Shown here: one piece after another, positions 48,401 to 59,048 of the stretch
Position numbering within the stretch: position 1 is the first letter of the stretch
Layout: every line of letters begins with the position of its first letter
Assembly: GCF_000142805.1 (NCBI RefSeq)
Contig: NC_013081.1
Span: 434,001 to 498,000, forward strand
Direction: 5' to 3'
Length of the DNA stretch: 64,000 nt
Origin: Lachancea thermotolerans CBS 6340
Taxonomy: Eukaryota > Ascomycota > Saccharomycetes > Saccharomycetales > Saccharomycetaceae
Position numbers and translations under genes: made by a program
Notes under the pieces: model-generated
The model's database searches: none
Told to the model about the DNA's origin: nothing
What the model saw: only the letters and a program-made list of their open reading frames with translations

Positions 48401-51400
48401 ATGGGTGAGAAAGATGTTGCATTAAGCGACATTGATTTAAACAGTCCTATTAAGAGGGTTGGCTCAACTACGAATGCCTTTTTCGAGCAATCGAAAGAGA
48501 ACAATACTGATACATGGCTAAAGAAGGCAAAAGAAGACGGGCTCTGCGACAACTCAATTGCACGCCCGAGCCTGCCGATAAATATTGAATTGGAGCGTAA
48601 CGAAATTCACAAATTTCTTCAGAAACCATGCCTTGACTTAGCAGACAGAGTTCATTTAAGCTCAAGAAGGTTGTATCAAGCATATCTGTGGAAGCATCAA
48701 ATAAAGCGCATAAAAGAATTCACAAAACAGCACATGCTTGTAATAATTAAGCTCATTGATCTTGGAGGAATTGAAAGTGCAGAGCAAGAGGTTTTGAATT
48801 TGTACAACGGAACAAACCTCGGAAAGATAGAAACCTTAGACCATGTTCTTCTAGCCGACTTTTCCGTCTCCAATAACTATTACCTTTCAACGCTCAAACT
48901 GCTTGTTATGCAAATAATAATAAGGGGTAAAATGCACGATAAACATTCAGCAGCAATTATACAACTTTTTGCATACGACTCTCGATATCTTCTTCGAAGT
49001 GAAAAAACCAAAGCCCAGTCACTCATTAAACTTTTACTGAATTTCTTCTCGATACTCCCCACGTACAAGATCCTTTTTGGCCTCAAGTTCCTACAATATA
49101 TCAAGCAGTTTGACTTATGTTATGGAGACTTTGTTAAAAACATGCCAATTCAGAGATTTCAAGAGCTATTGTCACAGTGGGGCAGAAAATCATTTGTTCA
49201 CATATGCGATTTCCTGAACCTATTTTACGTCAGCTACTCCAAACACTTCTTCACGGTCGATAAAATAATGCTTCACGACATCACAGAAACAATTCACAGC
49301 GATCGAGTGAAACCGCTTTTATGTTGCTTTGACTCTACCCCACCACATCAATGGGAGCTACAGCTAAAATCGCTAAGTCCTTTATCAAGCACGGAGAAAA
49401 ACTCTTTGATTGATTTTATGGCGGAAAATCTAAAGGAAAGAGCGTACGACTTCCCCAAACTTATACTGCTGGCAACGTGGTTCCTGAGAATCTGCAATAA
49501 AGAATTCGTACCAGCTCCGAAGGAGGTTTGGAGGGTTATTGACAAGATAACAATTCTCATTAACACGCATCTTAAGCTCATTGACATGCATGTTTCGAAA
49601 GAAATTATGGGGACCTTGTCTGATTTCTGCATAAATAATCTTGAACCCAAGAGACTGCTCAACATTGTTAACGTTGGGTTCAACTCCTTTATCATCTTCA
49701 AAAATGAAATATTCCTGTTTGAGGCTGCCAAACTCGAAATTGCTAGACAAGTTATTCTTGAAAACGGGGACCTCTGCCTCTCAAGGCTTGAAAAATTTAT
49801 TTCGAATGCATCAAAAGAGTACCGCATTAAGCTTTTCTCAATGTTTTTCAATATATTCACTTGCTTCAAGTATGAGACATTGGCTTCACTTATGCATATT
49901 ATGACACAATTTTCGCGATCTGTTAAGCACATCAGAAATTTTTCAAGCAAAGAGCTCCTTGAAACTTCGGAGCTAATGCTATGTTTGCTGTCGACTAACC
50001 AGCCGGTCCAAACTACATCTATTAGTGCTTGGAGCCCTCTGACCCAAAAGCTTTTTCTTTCTCTTTCTGATTTTAGGGGAGCAAACGATATCGAAATCAA
50101 AAACGGCAGAGAACCATTAGATCCATTGAGACCTTATGAGCCTGTGATCATGTCAATGTATTACCTTGGCCTTGAGATCAAGAAAGGTTCATGCATCTCT
50201 CTAGCAAAAATAACAGACGCTTTCATCAAGGAATGGGTTCTGAGGTCCGATCCTCTGGGGGAGCCAGTCTCGTTGTTGGAACTGTCCTTGGTTGATGCTT
50301 TGTTTGGTTTTCTGAAATTCAATAAGTTTTACAAAAAAGTGGTTCACCTTGCGAATGCGCTCAAAGAATCCTACTTTTTTAGTCATGAAAATTGTGCAGA
50401 AAACGTTTTGGAGCAGCTTGTTGAAGGCTACGCAGGTCTGCAATTAAGGGATTGTGTTATCGCCACATCTACGGAGGTTGAAAGCAGGCGAAATCCTTCT
50501 CGAATTGATGACATGAGTGAAGATGAATTTTCTCGATTTGCGAGGCTGCAGCTAATGAAATGCTTTTGGAAAAAAGACGTTAACACATTCAATGAACTTT
50601 TTGTCGAAAAAGTTCCTAAAGTTAAGCCAGAAGTTTTCGATGTCAATAATACCTCTCGAATTCCAACGAAAACATATCTCGGGTTTTTGATACTTAACAT
50701 CAGGATTACGAGCACCGCATCCGCATTACAGCTTTACAATGACAATATGGTAGAGGCCTTGATTGAAGCTAAAAAATCCCTGAAGCTGTGCCAAACTTTG
50801 CTAAAAAAGTCTGCTCAACTTCCGCACAATGTCAGGTGGGATATACTTACATTCTTGAGCAAATCCTTTTCAGATGTCATAGACATTTACACACACCTCG
50901 GTGTGTCAAAAGATTGTGACTTCTATACTACCGAGTACTTGAGAGTTGCATGCTCAGTAAAGGACGCCGTTATCGTCCACGAATGCCTTCAAAAATCCGT
51001 CGTTTATTACAGAATAACGCTTCAAAATAATCTCGCTGGAGCATTGATCAAAAAAGCTAACGCCGTTTTTGGCCGGCTCGATGGTAGTGAAAACTTTGAA
51101 GCTTTAGCTCTTTTTTTGTTCAACAATGGTGAAACAGACAAACTTAATGAATCCCTGCATCTGTTTTTCAAGGACCACTTTAAAGACAGCTTCCTTTTTG
51201 CCTCTTGGAAACTTTTATTAGGTTGCACTATAGATATCACTCATGGGCACCTCCAATTCGTTAAAGCTAACGACATCAACTATAGCAAGGAAATTTACTC
51301 TAGAATCTCATTGCAAATGGAGTCAGATCCGTTTTTTAGAAGCATGAGGGATTCTGTAACATCAATTCCATCATTTGCGCTGCGAATTCCCGACAAAAGG

Positions 51401-53293
51401 ACAGAAATTTGTATCAAAGGCATCGAATTCAACACACCCGTAAAAAACAGAACTCGCAACGTCATCATAAATTCCCCAAGGCCGTCCTCTTTAACCCCCC
51501 GGGGTAAATCTTTGAAACAGAGTTTCGACCGAGCGAAGGCCACCAACGATCTTGAATTAATCAAGCGCAAAATCGAATTTTTGGATATTGAGGGCATGAA
51601 AAGCTATGAGATTGCAGAGGCGTCTGCTCTGTACTCTCTGTCGCTTTCGCTAATAAGTAGCATCAATGCTTCGAAAGCTTACAGTTCAGTTCTCGACCGA
51701 AAATTTGCGCTGGCTGAAATACCGAAATACACGCCCATGTTTTTTGACAAATTGCTGTCCAAGCAAGGTAACGAAATTTACAGTTCTTTTATTCCCAAGT
51801 GCATACAGCTGAAAGTATCGGGGTCCAAAAATTCCACGGATTCTACCAAACAAGTGCATCTTTCTGAGGTCCAATCCAGTTTTGGACTGGAGTTTAGTGG
51901 AGCATTTAATGTAATCAGCATAGATGTTTGTGAAATCACGGGAGATCTTCTGCTCTCCAAGATGGACTCTGGCAGAGATTCAAAAGTATGCCTCAGACTG
52001 CCCCTTAATAGGAGCAATTCCAGAGACATGGATGAAATCGAGTTGAGTTTTGATAATGCGGTAAATGAGCTGACACAGATCATTAAAGAGAGCAACAAAA
52101 CAACTTCAGTTGAGGTTACGTCAAATATCAGCACCAAAGATGCCCGAAAACGATGGTGGCAGTACCGTTACGAGCTTGACTCTAAATTACAAAGCTTACT
52201 TTCCAAGATCGAAAGCTCATGGTTTAGCGGATTCAAAACTTTCTTCGCCCAAGAGATTATAGAGCAAAAGGATCTGGAGAAGTTCAGAGTTTGTTTCGAG
52301 GAGATTTTGCAGCAAACTCTTCCCACAAGAAAACAGTGTGGAAATCCAAGCGATTTTTTCCGAATTAACGATGTTGTTCTCGAGCTATTTCTCAAACTAA
52401 ATCCTTCAGACAAAAGCTTCATGGAAATGATGGAGGATCTCATTTTTTTTGTCTTTGATCTTTTGCTCTTCCATGGCGAGGAGAACGCTTATGACGAGAT
52501 TGATATCGATTCCATTCATGTTCAGCTCGAGGCACTGATCAATGATTACCGAAAAGAGATACCTTCTCCAGCAAAAGTTTCACACACTTTCCTTGTAGTA
52601 TGCAGTGCTGGACACATGATACCATGGGAATCATTGGACTTTCTCGCCAGCAATTCTGTCAGTCGTATTCCCTGTTTTCAAACCCTAAAAAGCATCATGG
52701 ATGACCGCTCGGGTCCTTTCCCTCCGACGGTTGAGCTTGATGAAAGGCTTTCAATGATTTTAAACCCCCACGGCGATCTACAACGAACACAATCAAATTT
52801 TGACGACATCTTTCGAGAATGGAGTAGAGAGCTTCCAGATTCCAATCTAGTCGTAGGTGAAAAACCAGAGGAGTCGAAATTCATAGAGATGCTGAACAAC
52901 TCAAAAGCTTTTATATACGTGGGTCATGGGGGCGGAGAACAGTATGTGAGGCTGAAAAAAATCAAGCAGCAATCCAAGATAGCTCCTAGCTTTCTCTTAG
53001 GGTGTTCGTCGGCTTTTATGGAAAACCGCGGGAAACTGGAGCCGACTGGTGTTTCATACTCTTACTTATTGGGTGGTTGCCCTATGGTAGTTGGAAACCT
53101 TTGGGACGTAACTGACAAGGACATTGACAAATTTAGCAGGACTATGTTCGAAGAGCTCGGACTAATTGGCGGGTCCAAAATTCATAAGACGGTTTCCGAG
53201 GCCTTGGCTCTTGCTCGAGGCTCTTGCCAATTGAAGTATTTGAATGGTGCCGCACCAGTGATGTACGGTATACCGCTCAGGTTTACTCGCTAA
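48401..53293 (+). CDS. ESP1: ESP1, separase
   Basis: This is 1,630 residues, the same length as S. cerevisiae separase. A long helical N-terminal part (ARM/TPR-like) binds securin. The C-terminal caspase-like domain has the catalytic His1509 (YVGHGGG) and Cys1535 (LLGCSS) followed by GGCPMVVGNLWDVTDKDID. Both catalytic residues are intact. Esp1 cuts cohesin subunit Scc1 to start anaphase and releases Cdc14. The segment around 1,000-1,060 is basic and rich in Ser/Thr-Pro (TPVKNR, SPRPSS, TPRGKS) and may be a regulated linker. ATG at 48401 follows the A-rich leader closely. Confidence 0.97.
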   Translation: MGEKDVALSDIDLNSPIKRVGSTTNAFFEQSKENNTDTWLKKAKEDGLCDNSIARPSLPINIELERNEIHKFLQKPCLDLADRVHLSSRRLYQAYLWKHQIKRIKEFTKQHMLVIIKLIDLGGIESAEQEVLNLYNGTNLGKIETLDHVLLADFSVSNNYYLSTLKLLVMQIIIRGKMHDKHSAAIIQLFAYDSRYLLRSEKTKAQSLIKLLLNFFSILPTYKILFGLKFLQYIKQFDLCYGDFVKNMPIQRFQELLSQWGRKSFVHICDFLNLFYVSYSKHFFTVDKIMLHDITETIHSDRVKPLLCCFDSTPPHQWELQLKSLSPLSSTEKNSLIDFMAENLKERAYDFPKLILLATWFLRICNKEFVPAPKEVWRVIDKITILINTHLKLIDMHVSKEIMGTLSDFCINNLEPKRLLNIVNVGFNSFIIFKNEIFLFEAAKLEIARQVILENGDLCLSRLEKFISNASKEYRIKLFSMFFNIFTCFKYETLASLMHIMTQFSRSVKHIRNFSSKELLETSELMLCLLSTNQPVQTTSISAWSPLTQKLFLSLSDFRGANDIEIKNGREPLDPLRPYEPVIMSMYYLGLEIKKGSCISLAKITDAFIKEWVLRSDPLGEPVSLLELSLVDALFGFLKFNKFYKKVVHLANALKESYFFSHENCAENVLEQLVEGYAGLQLRDCVIATSTEVESRRNPSRIDDMSEDEFSRFARLQLMKCFWKKDVNTFNELFVEKVPKVKPEVFDVNNTSRIPTKTYLGFLILNIRITSTASALQLYNDNMVEALIEAKKSLKLCQTLLKKSAQLPHNVRWDILTFLSKSFSDVIDIYTHLGVSKDCDFYTTEYLRVACSVKDAVIVHECLQKSVVYYRITLQNNLAGALIKKANAVFGRLDGSENFEALALFLFNNGETDKLNESLHLFFKDHFKDSFLFASWKLLLGCTIDITHGHLQFVKANDINYSKEIYSRISLQMESDPFFRSMRDSVTSIPSFALRIPDKRTEICIKGIEFNTPVKNRTRNVIINSPRPSSLTPRGKSLKQSFDRAKATNDLELIKRKIEFLDIEGMKSYEIAEASALYSLSLSLISSINASKAYSSVLDRKFALAEIPKYTPMFFDKLLSKQGNEIYSSFIPKCIQLKVSGSKNSTDSTKQVHLSEVQSSFGLEFSGAFNVISIDVCEITGDLLLSKMDSGRDSKVCLRLPLNRSNSRDMDEIELSFDNAVNELTQIIKESNKTTSVEVTSNISTKDARKRWWQYRYELDSKLQSLLSKIESSWFSGFKTFFAQEIIEQKDLEKFRVCFEEILQQTLPTRKQCGNPSDFFRINDVVLELFLKLNPSDKSFMEMMEDLIFFVFDLLLFHGEENAYDEIDIDSIHVQLEALINDYRKEIPSPAKVSHTFLVVCSAGHMIPWESLDFLASNSVSRIPCFQTLKSIMDDRSGPFPPTVELDERLSMILNPHGDLQRTQSNFDDIFREWSRELPDSNLVVGEKPEESKFIEMLNNSKAFIYVGHGGGEQYVRLKKIKQQSKIAPSFLLGCSSAFMENRGKLEPTGVSYSYLLGGCPMVVGNLWDVTDKDIDKFSRTMFEELGLIGGSKIHKTVSEALALARGSCQLKYLNGAAPVMYGIPLRFTR

Positions 53294-53302
53294 AGAATGC
53301 AT

Positions 53303-54139
53303 TTATATAATACGATCAGCTTGAAAGGCCAATAATCTATAAATAAGAAAGCATAGTGACCGGTGTTTTGAAGAACACAGCTCAATGTCCCGATTATTTA
53401 CGACCTTTTCCAACTCTGGATCTTTAATGGGGTAAAGATTAAGAACAGTTGTGGCCAAGGCAATAAACGGATTCTCAGACTTTCGCAGGCTTATAGCAGG
53501 TAGTTGAGGATTGCACACAATGATGACATCTCTGGGGTCACTTTCAGGCGCCTTTCCAAGGTGCATTAAGGTGCTCGATAAAGCTTCTCGTAAAGATCCC
53601 AGCATTTGCTCTGTGTAAGCCTGGGAATACCATTCAGGCTGTGTTGCAACGTCAGCTTGATTTATGTGCCTGATGGTGGAATTTGCCGATGACGGGAGCC
53701 ACTTCATGGCACTGGATGCGTATTTGTGAACGAGCGCCACAGAATTACTTACATACGAAGTGGGATGCCCTCTTTCCATTCCAAAACTTGGGCGAAGCTC
53801 AAATGGTTTACCACGAGCCGCTGAGATATCCGTATCAGCCTTTCGCAGCTTAATCTGTACCAACAGCTCCTTGGGAGCTCTAACTCTTGTAATTTTGTCT
53901 AGTCTCATTGGCGATGCCAGAAGTTGCGCGAACATATTGCTGTTTAGCTCATATGGAAGACCCTGTCTCTTCATTGACCGTGCGTCCCGCAAGTAAAGTT
54001 TCCGGGGTTTGCCTGACCAATTTTCGAAATTCGAGATCAATGGACTCGCATCGCAGCTTGGTTTCTTGGGTATTCTTTTCGTCTTCTCAAGTGCTACTAG
54101 ACTCTCGAGACACCCTTTAAGTACACTAGGCTTGCTCAT
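53303..54139 (-). CDS. RRG8: RRG8, mitochondrial genome maintenance protein
   Basis: This 278-residue protein equals the 277 of S. cerevisiae YPR116W. The most telling segment is NWSGKPRKLYLRDARSMKRQGLPYELNSNMFAQLLASPMR split over residues 35-78, shared by the family. Rrg8 is mitochondrial and needed for 5' processing of mitochondrial tRNAs and retention of mtDNA; its biochemical activity is unknown. No strong presequence is visible. It converges with ESP1, only nine bases between the stops. Confidence 0.88.
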   Translation of the reverse strand: MSKPSVLKGCLESLVALEKTKRIPKKPSCDASPLISNFENWSGKPRKLYLRDARSMKRQGLPYELNSNMFAQLLASPMRLDKITRVRAPKELLVQIKLRKADTDISAARGKPFELRPSFGMERGHPTSYVSNSVALVHKYASSAMKWLPSSANSTIRHINQADVATQPEWYSQAYTEQMLGSLREALSSTLMHLGKAPESDPRDVIIVCNPQLPAISLRKSENPFIALATTVLNLYPIKDPELEKVVNNRDIELCSSKHRSLCFLIYRLLAFQADRII

Positions 54140-54342
54140 AATTCATAAGCTAAACCGCACCGGCATCAGTCCAACAGTCCTTTATACGAAGTCGGCCAAT
54201 TTTTGGGTTTTCAATAGTTCTTGCGAACCCTTGACTAGGTAAAAATTTCGTTACCCCGGTATACATTATCCTGCTCGAGCCAATGGATGATAATCAAGTA
54301 GAGGGATAGTTAGATCGCTCCTGGGATCTTAGTCGAGACAAA

Positions 54343-54969
54343 ATGAGGTTTCCTATAGTTCGATTTCAACCGACTCTTGGGAGAAGCGCACTGGTGCAGC
54401 AAAAGTTCAAAGATTCAATGGCTCGAATGGGCGGACAGGCCATGATCCTGACCTCCGCAGGTAAAAAGGCTCTTCCACACGACCTTTTCCGCGGCGTAAC
54501 GCTTTCTTCGGTGAGTTCGCTCTCACTGAAACCACAGCCGCTACTACAGTTCAACTTGCAGCTTCCGTCGTTTACCTCCGAGTCGCTACATATGCATGAA
54601 TATTTCGCTCTCCACCTGCTAAAACCGGATGCAAACTCGATTACTTTGGCGAGAGCCTTTAGCAAAGGGGCTATGAAGAACCACGAGAACGGTGAGGTGG
54701 TGCCAACCCAGCCTTTCAAAGAGCTAACAGAATCTGTGCATTACAGAACATACGGGTTGAGCAATAGCGATTTAGCTGTCCCCATATTAATCAACTCAGA
54801 GCGCGTATTTGTATGTCGCAAGAAAGAAGTCTTTCGCGTAGGGGACCACGAAATCTGGGTCGGAATGGTCGACGATATCATCGAGGGCGACGACGTGAAT
54901 CAGGACGTCAGCGGGGGATTGCTTTATTGCAACAGGAAATTCCACAAGCTTGGTGGACGGATTGAGTAA
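54343..54969 (+). CDS. Flavin-reductase-like FMN-binding protein, probably mitochondrial
   Basis: This is 208 residues. The sequence FKDSMARMGGQAMILTS followed by FRGVTLSSVSSLSLKPQPLLQFNLQLPS is the pattern of the flavin-reductase-like split-barrel family, where the SVSSLSL segment contacts FMN. A later GDHEIWVGMVDDI strand also fits, as that family has a conserved GDH near the C-terminus. The N-terminus (MRFPIVRFQPTLGRSALVQQ) is basic and could be a mitochondrial presequence. I know of no S. cerevisiae counterpart at this locus. Substrate and role are unknown. It lies between RRG8 and RGC1, transcribed away from RRG8. Confidence 0.75.
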   Translation: MRFPIVRFQPTLGRSALVQQKFKDSMARMGGQAMILTSAGKKALPHDLFRGVTLSSVSSLSLKPQPLLQFNLQLPSFTSESLHMHEYFALHLLKPDANSITLARAFSKGAMKNHENGEVVPTQPFKELTESVHYRTYGLSNSDLAVPILINSERVFVCRKKEVFRVGDHEIWVGMVDDIIEGDDVNQDVSGGLLYCNRKFHKLGGRIE

Positions 54970-55070
54970 ATGAGAAAAATGTGCTTCAAGAACTTTACAT
55001 AGCGCGCATGCTGTCTATAGTACTATAAATTAACGAATGTATTAGTTAAAGCTGAGCACTTATGCAATGG

Positions 55071-58000
55071 TTAGCTACGATACAGCGACTGATTCACATT
55101 TAAGGCGTCGGGGTCATCGTTTTCCTGTATCCGGTTTCCTGACATGAAATAGTCCGTCATGTTGTTGTTGCTCACATCTCCACCCTTCTTAGAAAAGAGT
55201 AGGCTGTTCAGAGACCCAAACGAAACATTCTTCTTGTGCTTTCGGACATGCTGATGGTTGGTAGAGCCCAAAGTCTGAGAGCTCAAACTCTGCCTAGGGT
55301 TCGAATAGATGGTCTGATGAGGCTCACTGATAAAGGTGGAAATACCTCCGGGGTTTGACGTCTTCCTCAAATGGACAGGAGCGCCCCGGCTTAACGGGCC
55401 ACCCTCTGCCGGTCTTCCACTCCCCGCTGGCTTTTCGGTAGACTGCTCGCTATGTGGCAGGTTCTTGTCAGTTTTCTCTTGCGACATGTCTCTGTCATTT
55501 ACGCGGAGGCGAGGAACATTTGAACCCTGGGTCTGGGCCGCAGCGGCAGTCGAGTCCGGGTTCCCCAGACCAGGGGTGGAGGCTTGTGAGCTTGGCCGCA
55601 CTGGTATGGCAAAATAGCCTCCGCTTCCGCTACCTCCCGAAAGATGACTCGCAGGGGAGTTTAGAGGTAGGATACCAGACCCGGGCGAGTGTATTGGGGA
55701 GTTGTTGGAGCCAAAAAAGTTCGTTTGACTGTTCGAGCCAGGCGAATTTACTGGTGCACTACTTGAGCCAGGCGAATTCATTGGTGCACTATTTGAGCCG
55801 TCAGAACTGCCTCCACTTGGGACAACACCAGAAACATTTCTCTTTGAAGCAGAGCCAGGCGTACGATTAATGGGTGTTATGCCATTACTGGTAATCACAA
55901 ACCCCTGCTGTTTCATAGGCGTATCAGAGCCATGGCCGCTAGAACCAGGTGTGGTCCCACCTCCCGAGTGGTTCGTAGGAGTTGGGGACAAGTGTGGTGA
56001 GGGTACTTCAGAGGGGCTCTTCAAAGAGGAGGAGCGTCTTTCTCCCGCCGTGATTAAGTTTCCGTTATCGTCAATCGCAGGAGTGTTAACCTTTGCTCTC
56101 GCAAGCGCTGGATCTTGCATTTCTTGTGGACCCAGATGAATAAACTGAGGTTTACTCCGAGTCCCTGAAACCTTATGTGAAGGCAACCTATCTTGTCTTC
56201 TACCGTTGTTTCCTGACTCTGCCGCCATCTTCGAGAGGTTCATGGAGCTCGCGCGATTATGGGCACGAAGAATCTTCTCCTCTATAAACTTTGCTCTCTC
56301 GTCGGAGTTCATGAACGAACTCAAATTCTTCACCTCGGTGACCCATTTTTTGAGATCCTTGGCGTCCTCAGGTTTGCTGCTTGCAGCTTTGAAAACCCAC
56401 GTTGCAACATCATCTAAGTCTTCAGATGGGCCGTGGGCTCCCGCTCCGCTTGGCAATCCAGCAATAGAACCATGATGATGCTGATCCTTTTTGTGCGGCT
56501 GAAGCTTGCTTCCACTCTTCAAAAACTTATGAATAGATGAAGTTGACTTCGAAATGATTTTACCGGTCTCGGCAGACTTTTTTTCAAAATTATTATAGGA
56601 AGTTACCCCGCGAATGCTAAACTTATGCTCGCTCGCTTCGAGAAGTTGCGCGCTATTCAGCGAAAGACTTGTCACCGGAACCATGGCTCTCTTTTTACTG
56701 CCGGTTTGAACCTCACCGTGATCCTTCTTCTCAGAGTTCTCTTGGGACAGCTTGAAAAAGTTGCTCGACTTGAACTCATGCAAGTAGTTGCTGGTCAGCA
56801 CGAAGTAAGCTTTGTTGTAATTTTTTAGGATTTGCGACTTCTTGCATAGGTAACCGGCCTTGATACATTTTGCGAGGGAGGACTTCATCTTCGGGTATCT
56901 TATATCAGAAAGTTTTCTAGGCTGCGGTATAGGTTCCGTCGACTTCCAATCGATGAGGCACTTGGGGTGATGGCCCACAAAGTGGTCCCACTCAATTGCG
57001 GGCGGCTTGCTCAGCACGCCTTGGTGCAGCTCATTGCACAAGTTGCTGATGGAAATACGCGCGGAGGTGCCAATGAGCGCGGAGTAACGCTGTAAAGTGT
57101 GCTGAACTTCGCCGAAAATGATCTTTTCCAGCTCCATGCCGGATGATTGGAGGTTGATGTAAGCCTCTTGCAGGTAGTTTTCTTCCAAGAGCTGGCGCTT
57201 GAGCTGAAGGTCGAGCTGGAGCTTCAGGAGGTAGGGGTCGTGTTTAGGCTTCAGCTTTTGGTTTTTCAGCTTGAAGATTTTTTGGTCGTTAGAATTGGTG
57301 GACATGAATTCCACCGCAGCCATGTACTTCTGGAGTAGCTGGCCCGTGAGCGCGATGTGTTCGCCGATGTTGGTTCTGAAGTCACCGTGCAGTTCTTTGA
57401 TCTCTTTGATCTTGAGCTGCAGGTCCTTACGGAGGTCGTCCAGCTTGGGAACGACCATGGTGGTGATTTCCTTGGACATCTTGATCTGCTGGTTAGCGAT
57501 GGACGCATGGTATTTCTTGAGCACGACCTGGATGTCTTCAATCGAGCCGGAACCAAACTTCATGAAGCCCGAGGAGGCGGAGCTGTTGTCCCCCGGGGCC
57601 ATGGGCACGTTCTTGACGTCCAGCGCGGACTGCGACGAATTAATGCCGCCCGGGCTTTCTTCGCCCGGCGCGGAGGGGGTCCGCAGTGAAGAGTTTAGGC
57701 TGGCCGCGCTGGCGCCTGCCTGCTTCTTGGCCCTCTGCTGGAACGGATCTATGACGCGGTTGGTGGACTCCTCAAGGTCTGTGAGAAAAGAGAACTTGAC
57801 GGTGCTGCGGAGGCCGTAGTTGATCCGTGCGAACCGCTCCTGGGCGTACGCGACCTCGCGCAGGTAGTTGGCGAGGCCCTTGAGGATTTTACGCCACTTG
57901 TTGAACCGGTCCAACAGGATGTCCGTTGGGTACTCGCGTACAAATCCCGTGGACGTGCTGTCCTGCGAGGGCTCCGTGTAGTCCGACGTAAGCCCCGACT

Positions 58001-58214
58001 GGGAGGGCAGTGGGACGTTGACGTAGTACGGCGAGTGGAAGTCTGTCTTAGGCAGGATTGTCTCTGTATCCTCGGACGCGTCCGCGAGGTCCATCAAATA
58101 CCCCGAGTCCGACGAGAACAGACTGCTGGCATCGTCCTCTTCTCTTTCTGGCGCCAGAAAATCCCTTTGCGTGGGCTCCGTGTCGTGGAACCCGCTTTGT
58201 TTCGCTGAGCTCAT
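55071..58214 (-). CDS. RGC1/ASK10, activator of the glycerol channel Fps1
   Basis: This is 1,047 residues (S. cerevisiae Rgc1 1,083, Ask10 1,146). The N-terminus is acidic and Ser-rich. A helical BAR-like region runs about 100-400 (RFNKWRKILKGLANYLREVAYAQERFARINYG). A PH domain with a large insertion lies at about 445-690 (IKAGYLCKKSQILKNYNKAYFVLT). The last third is disordered with a Pro/Ser/Asn repeat in which the unit NSPGS recurs (near 780-850). The paralogs Rgc1 and Ask10 open the glycerol facilitator Fps1 and are substrates of Hog1. One gene here stands for both YPR115W and YGR097W. Confidence 0.93.
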   Translation of the reverse strand: MSSAKQSGFHDTEPTQRDFLAPEREEDDASSLFSSDSGYLMDLADASEDTETILPKTDFHSPYYVNVPLPSQSGLTSDYTEPSQDSTSTGFVREYPTDILLDRFNKWRKILKGLANYLREVAYAQERFARINYGLRSTVKFSFLTDLEESTNRVIDPFQQRAKKQAGASAASLNSSLRTPSAPGEESPGGINSSQSALDVKNVPMAPGDNSSASSGFMKFGSGSIEDIQVVLKKYHASIANQQIKMSKEITTMVVPKLDDLRKDLQLKIKEIKELHGDFRTNIGEHIALTGQLLQKYMAAVEFMSTNSNDQKIFKLKNQKLKPKHDPYLLKLQLDLQLKRQLLEENYLQEAYINLQSSGMELEKIIFGEVQHTLQRYSALIGTSARISISNLCNELHQGVLSKPPAIEWDHFVGHHPKCLIDWKSTEPIPQPRKLSDIRYPKMKSSLAKCIKAGYLCKKSQILKNYNKAYFVLTSNYLHEFKSSNFFKLSQENSEKKDHGEVQTGSKKRAMVPVTSLSLNSAQLLEASEHKFSIRGVTSYNNFEKKSAETGKIISKSTSSIHKFLKSGSKLQPHKKDQHHHGSIAGLPSGAGAHGPSEDLDDVATWVFKAASSKPEDAKDLKKWVTEVKNLSSFMNSDERAKFIEEKILRAHNRASSMNLSKMAAESGNNGRRQDRLPSHKVSGTRSKPQFIHLGPQEMQDPALARAKVNTPAIDDNGNLITAGERRSSSLKSPSEVPSPHLSPTPTNHSGGGTTPGSSGHGSDTPMKQQGFVITSNGITPINRTPGSASKRNVSGVVPSGGSSDGSNSAPMNSPGSSSAPVNSPGSNSQTNFFGSNNSPIHSPGSGILPLNSPASHLSGGSGSGGYFAIPVRPSSQASTPGLGNPDSTAAAAQTQGSNVPRLRVNDRDMSQEKTDKNLPHSEQSTEKPAGSGRPAEGGPLSRGAPVHLRKTSNPGGISTFISEPHQTIYSNPRQSLSSQTLGSTNHQHVRKHKKNVSFGSLNSLLFSKKGGDVSNNNMTDYFMSGNRIQENDDPDALNVNQSLYRS

Positions 58215-59048
58215 CGCTATGGCACGCGCGCGGCTAGCTTGTGTGGTTTCAGTGCTCGACGACGCTGGCCCGCTCGTTCTTGCTGCTGCTGGCCGACTGT
58301 GCTCGCGCTTCGACCTCTTTCGAACGCTGTTTTTGAGAAGCTGTTTTTCGGCTGGTGCTACACAGAACTCGTCTATGTCTATGCTCCCGCGGGTTTAAAA
58401 CTTCTGCTGACCTGAACTGGCTGACAGGTCTGTTCCACACGTTTGAACGCTACGACTCTTGCTAAGTTGCAGTTTGTGGCTGGTTCAAGCCCCTTTTATA
58501 TCTACGGGTTCAAAAACTTTTGGCTCAATTAAACACCACTTTTGATCTGCCCGCAATAATGAGATCAAAGAAAGCTAGTCGCGAAATAATAGCGCTTTTA
58601 GACAATTTGTTGCGACAGAAGACAACCCAACGGCGACGGAATGGCACGAGACTTCCCGGACTCTCGTGCAGATGGCGTGGAGTGGCTCTTTATCTATATA
58701 AGTGGAAAACTGGCGTTTCCCGCCTCTTGTATGTAATCACCATCTGATGGCTTAGGCGATGATCAAAAAAATAGTAGCTTGATGCGTAGGCCAAGCGGCA
58801 GGTTGGAAGAGGGCGTTGGGCCCAGCGGCTGGGTGCGGGGGAAGTTGGCGAAGGCATGGCCTGTGGATAGACCCGCGACGCAGGTGCCTGGGCGCGCATG
58901 GGCAGCTCGCCAGCGTAGCGCGCGAAGAGCGAGATGGGCGAAGCTCGTGAAGCTAGCGAGGCAGGCGGGGCGAGCGAGGCTAGCAGAGCTTTTACCGGCT
59001 ATTTTTAGGGCGCGGGAGTACCGCAGATTGTCTATACAGGAGTGTGTG
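58215..59048. promoter_or_regulatory. RGC1 promoter and G+C-rich island
   Basis: The first half (58215-58760) is the RGC1 promoter. The second half (about 58780-59000) is strongly G+C-rich with recurring GCGAG and GCTAG units, and open frames in it are compositional. I find no known RNA motif. Confidence 0.5.
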
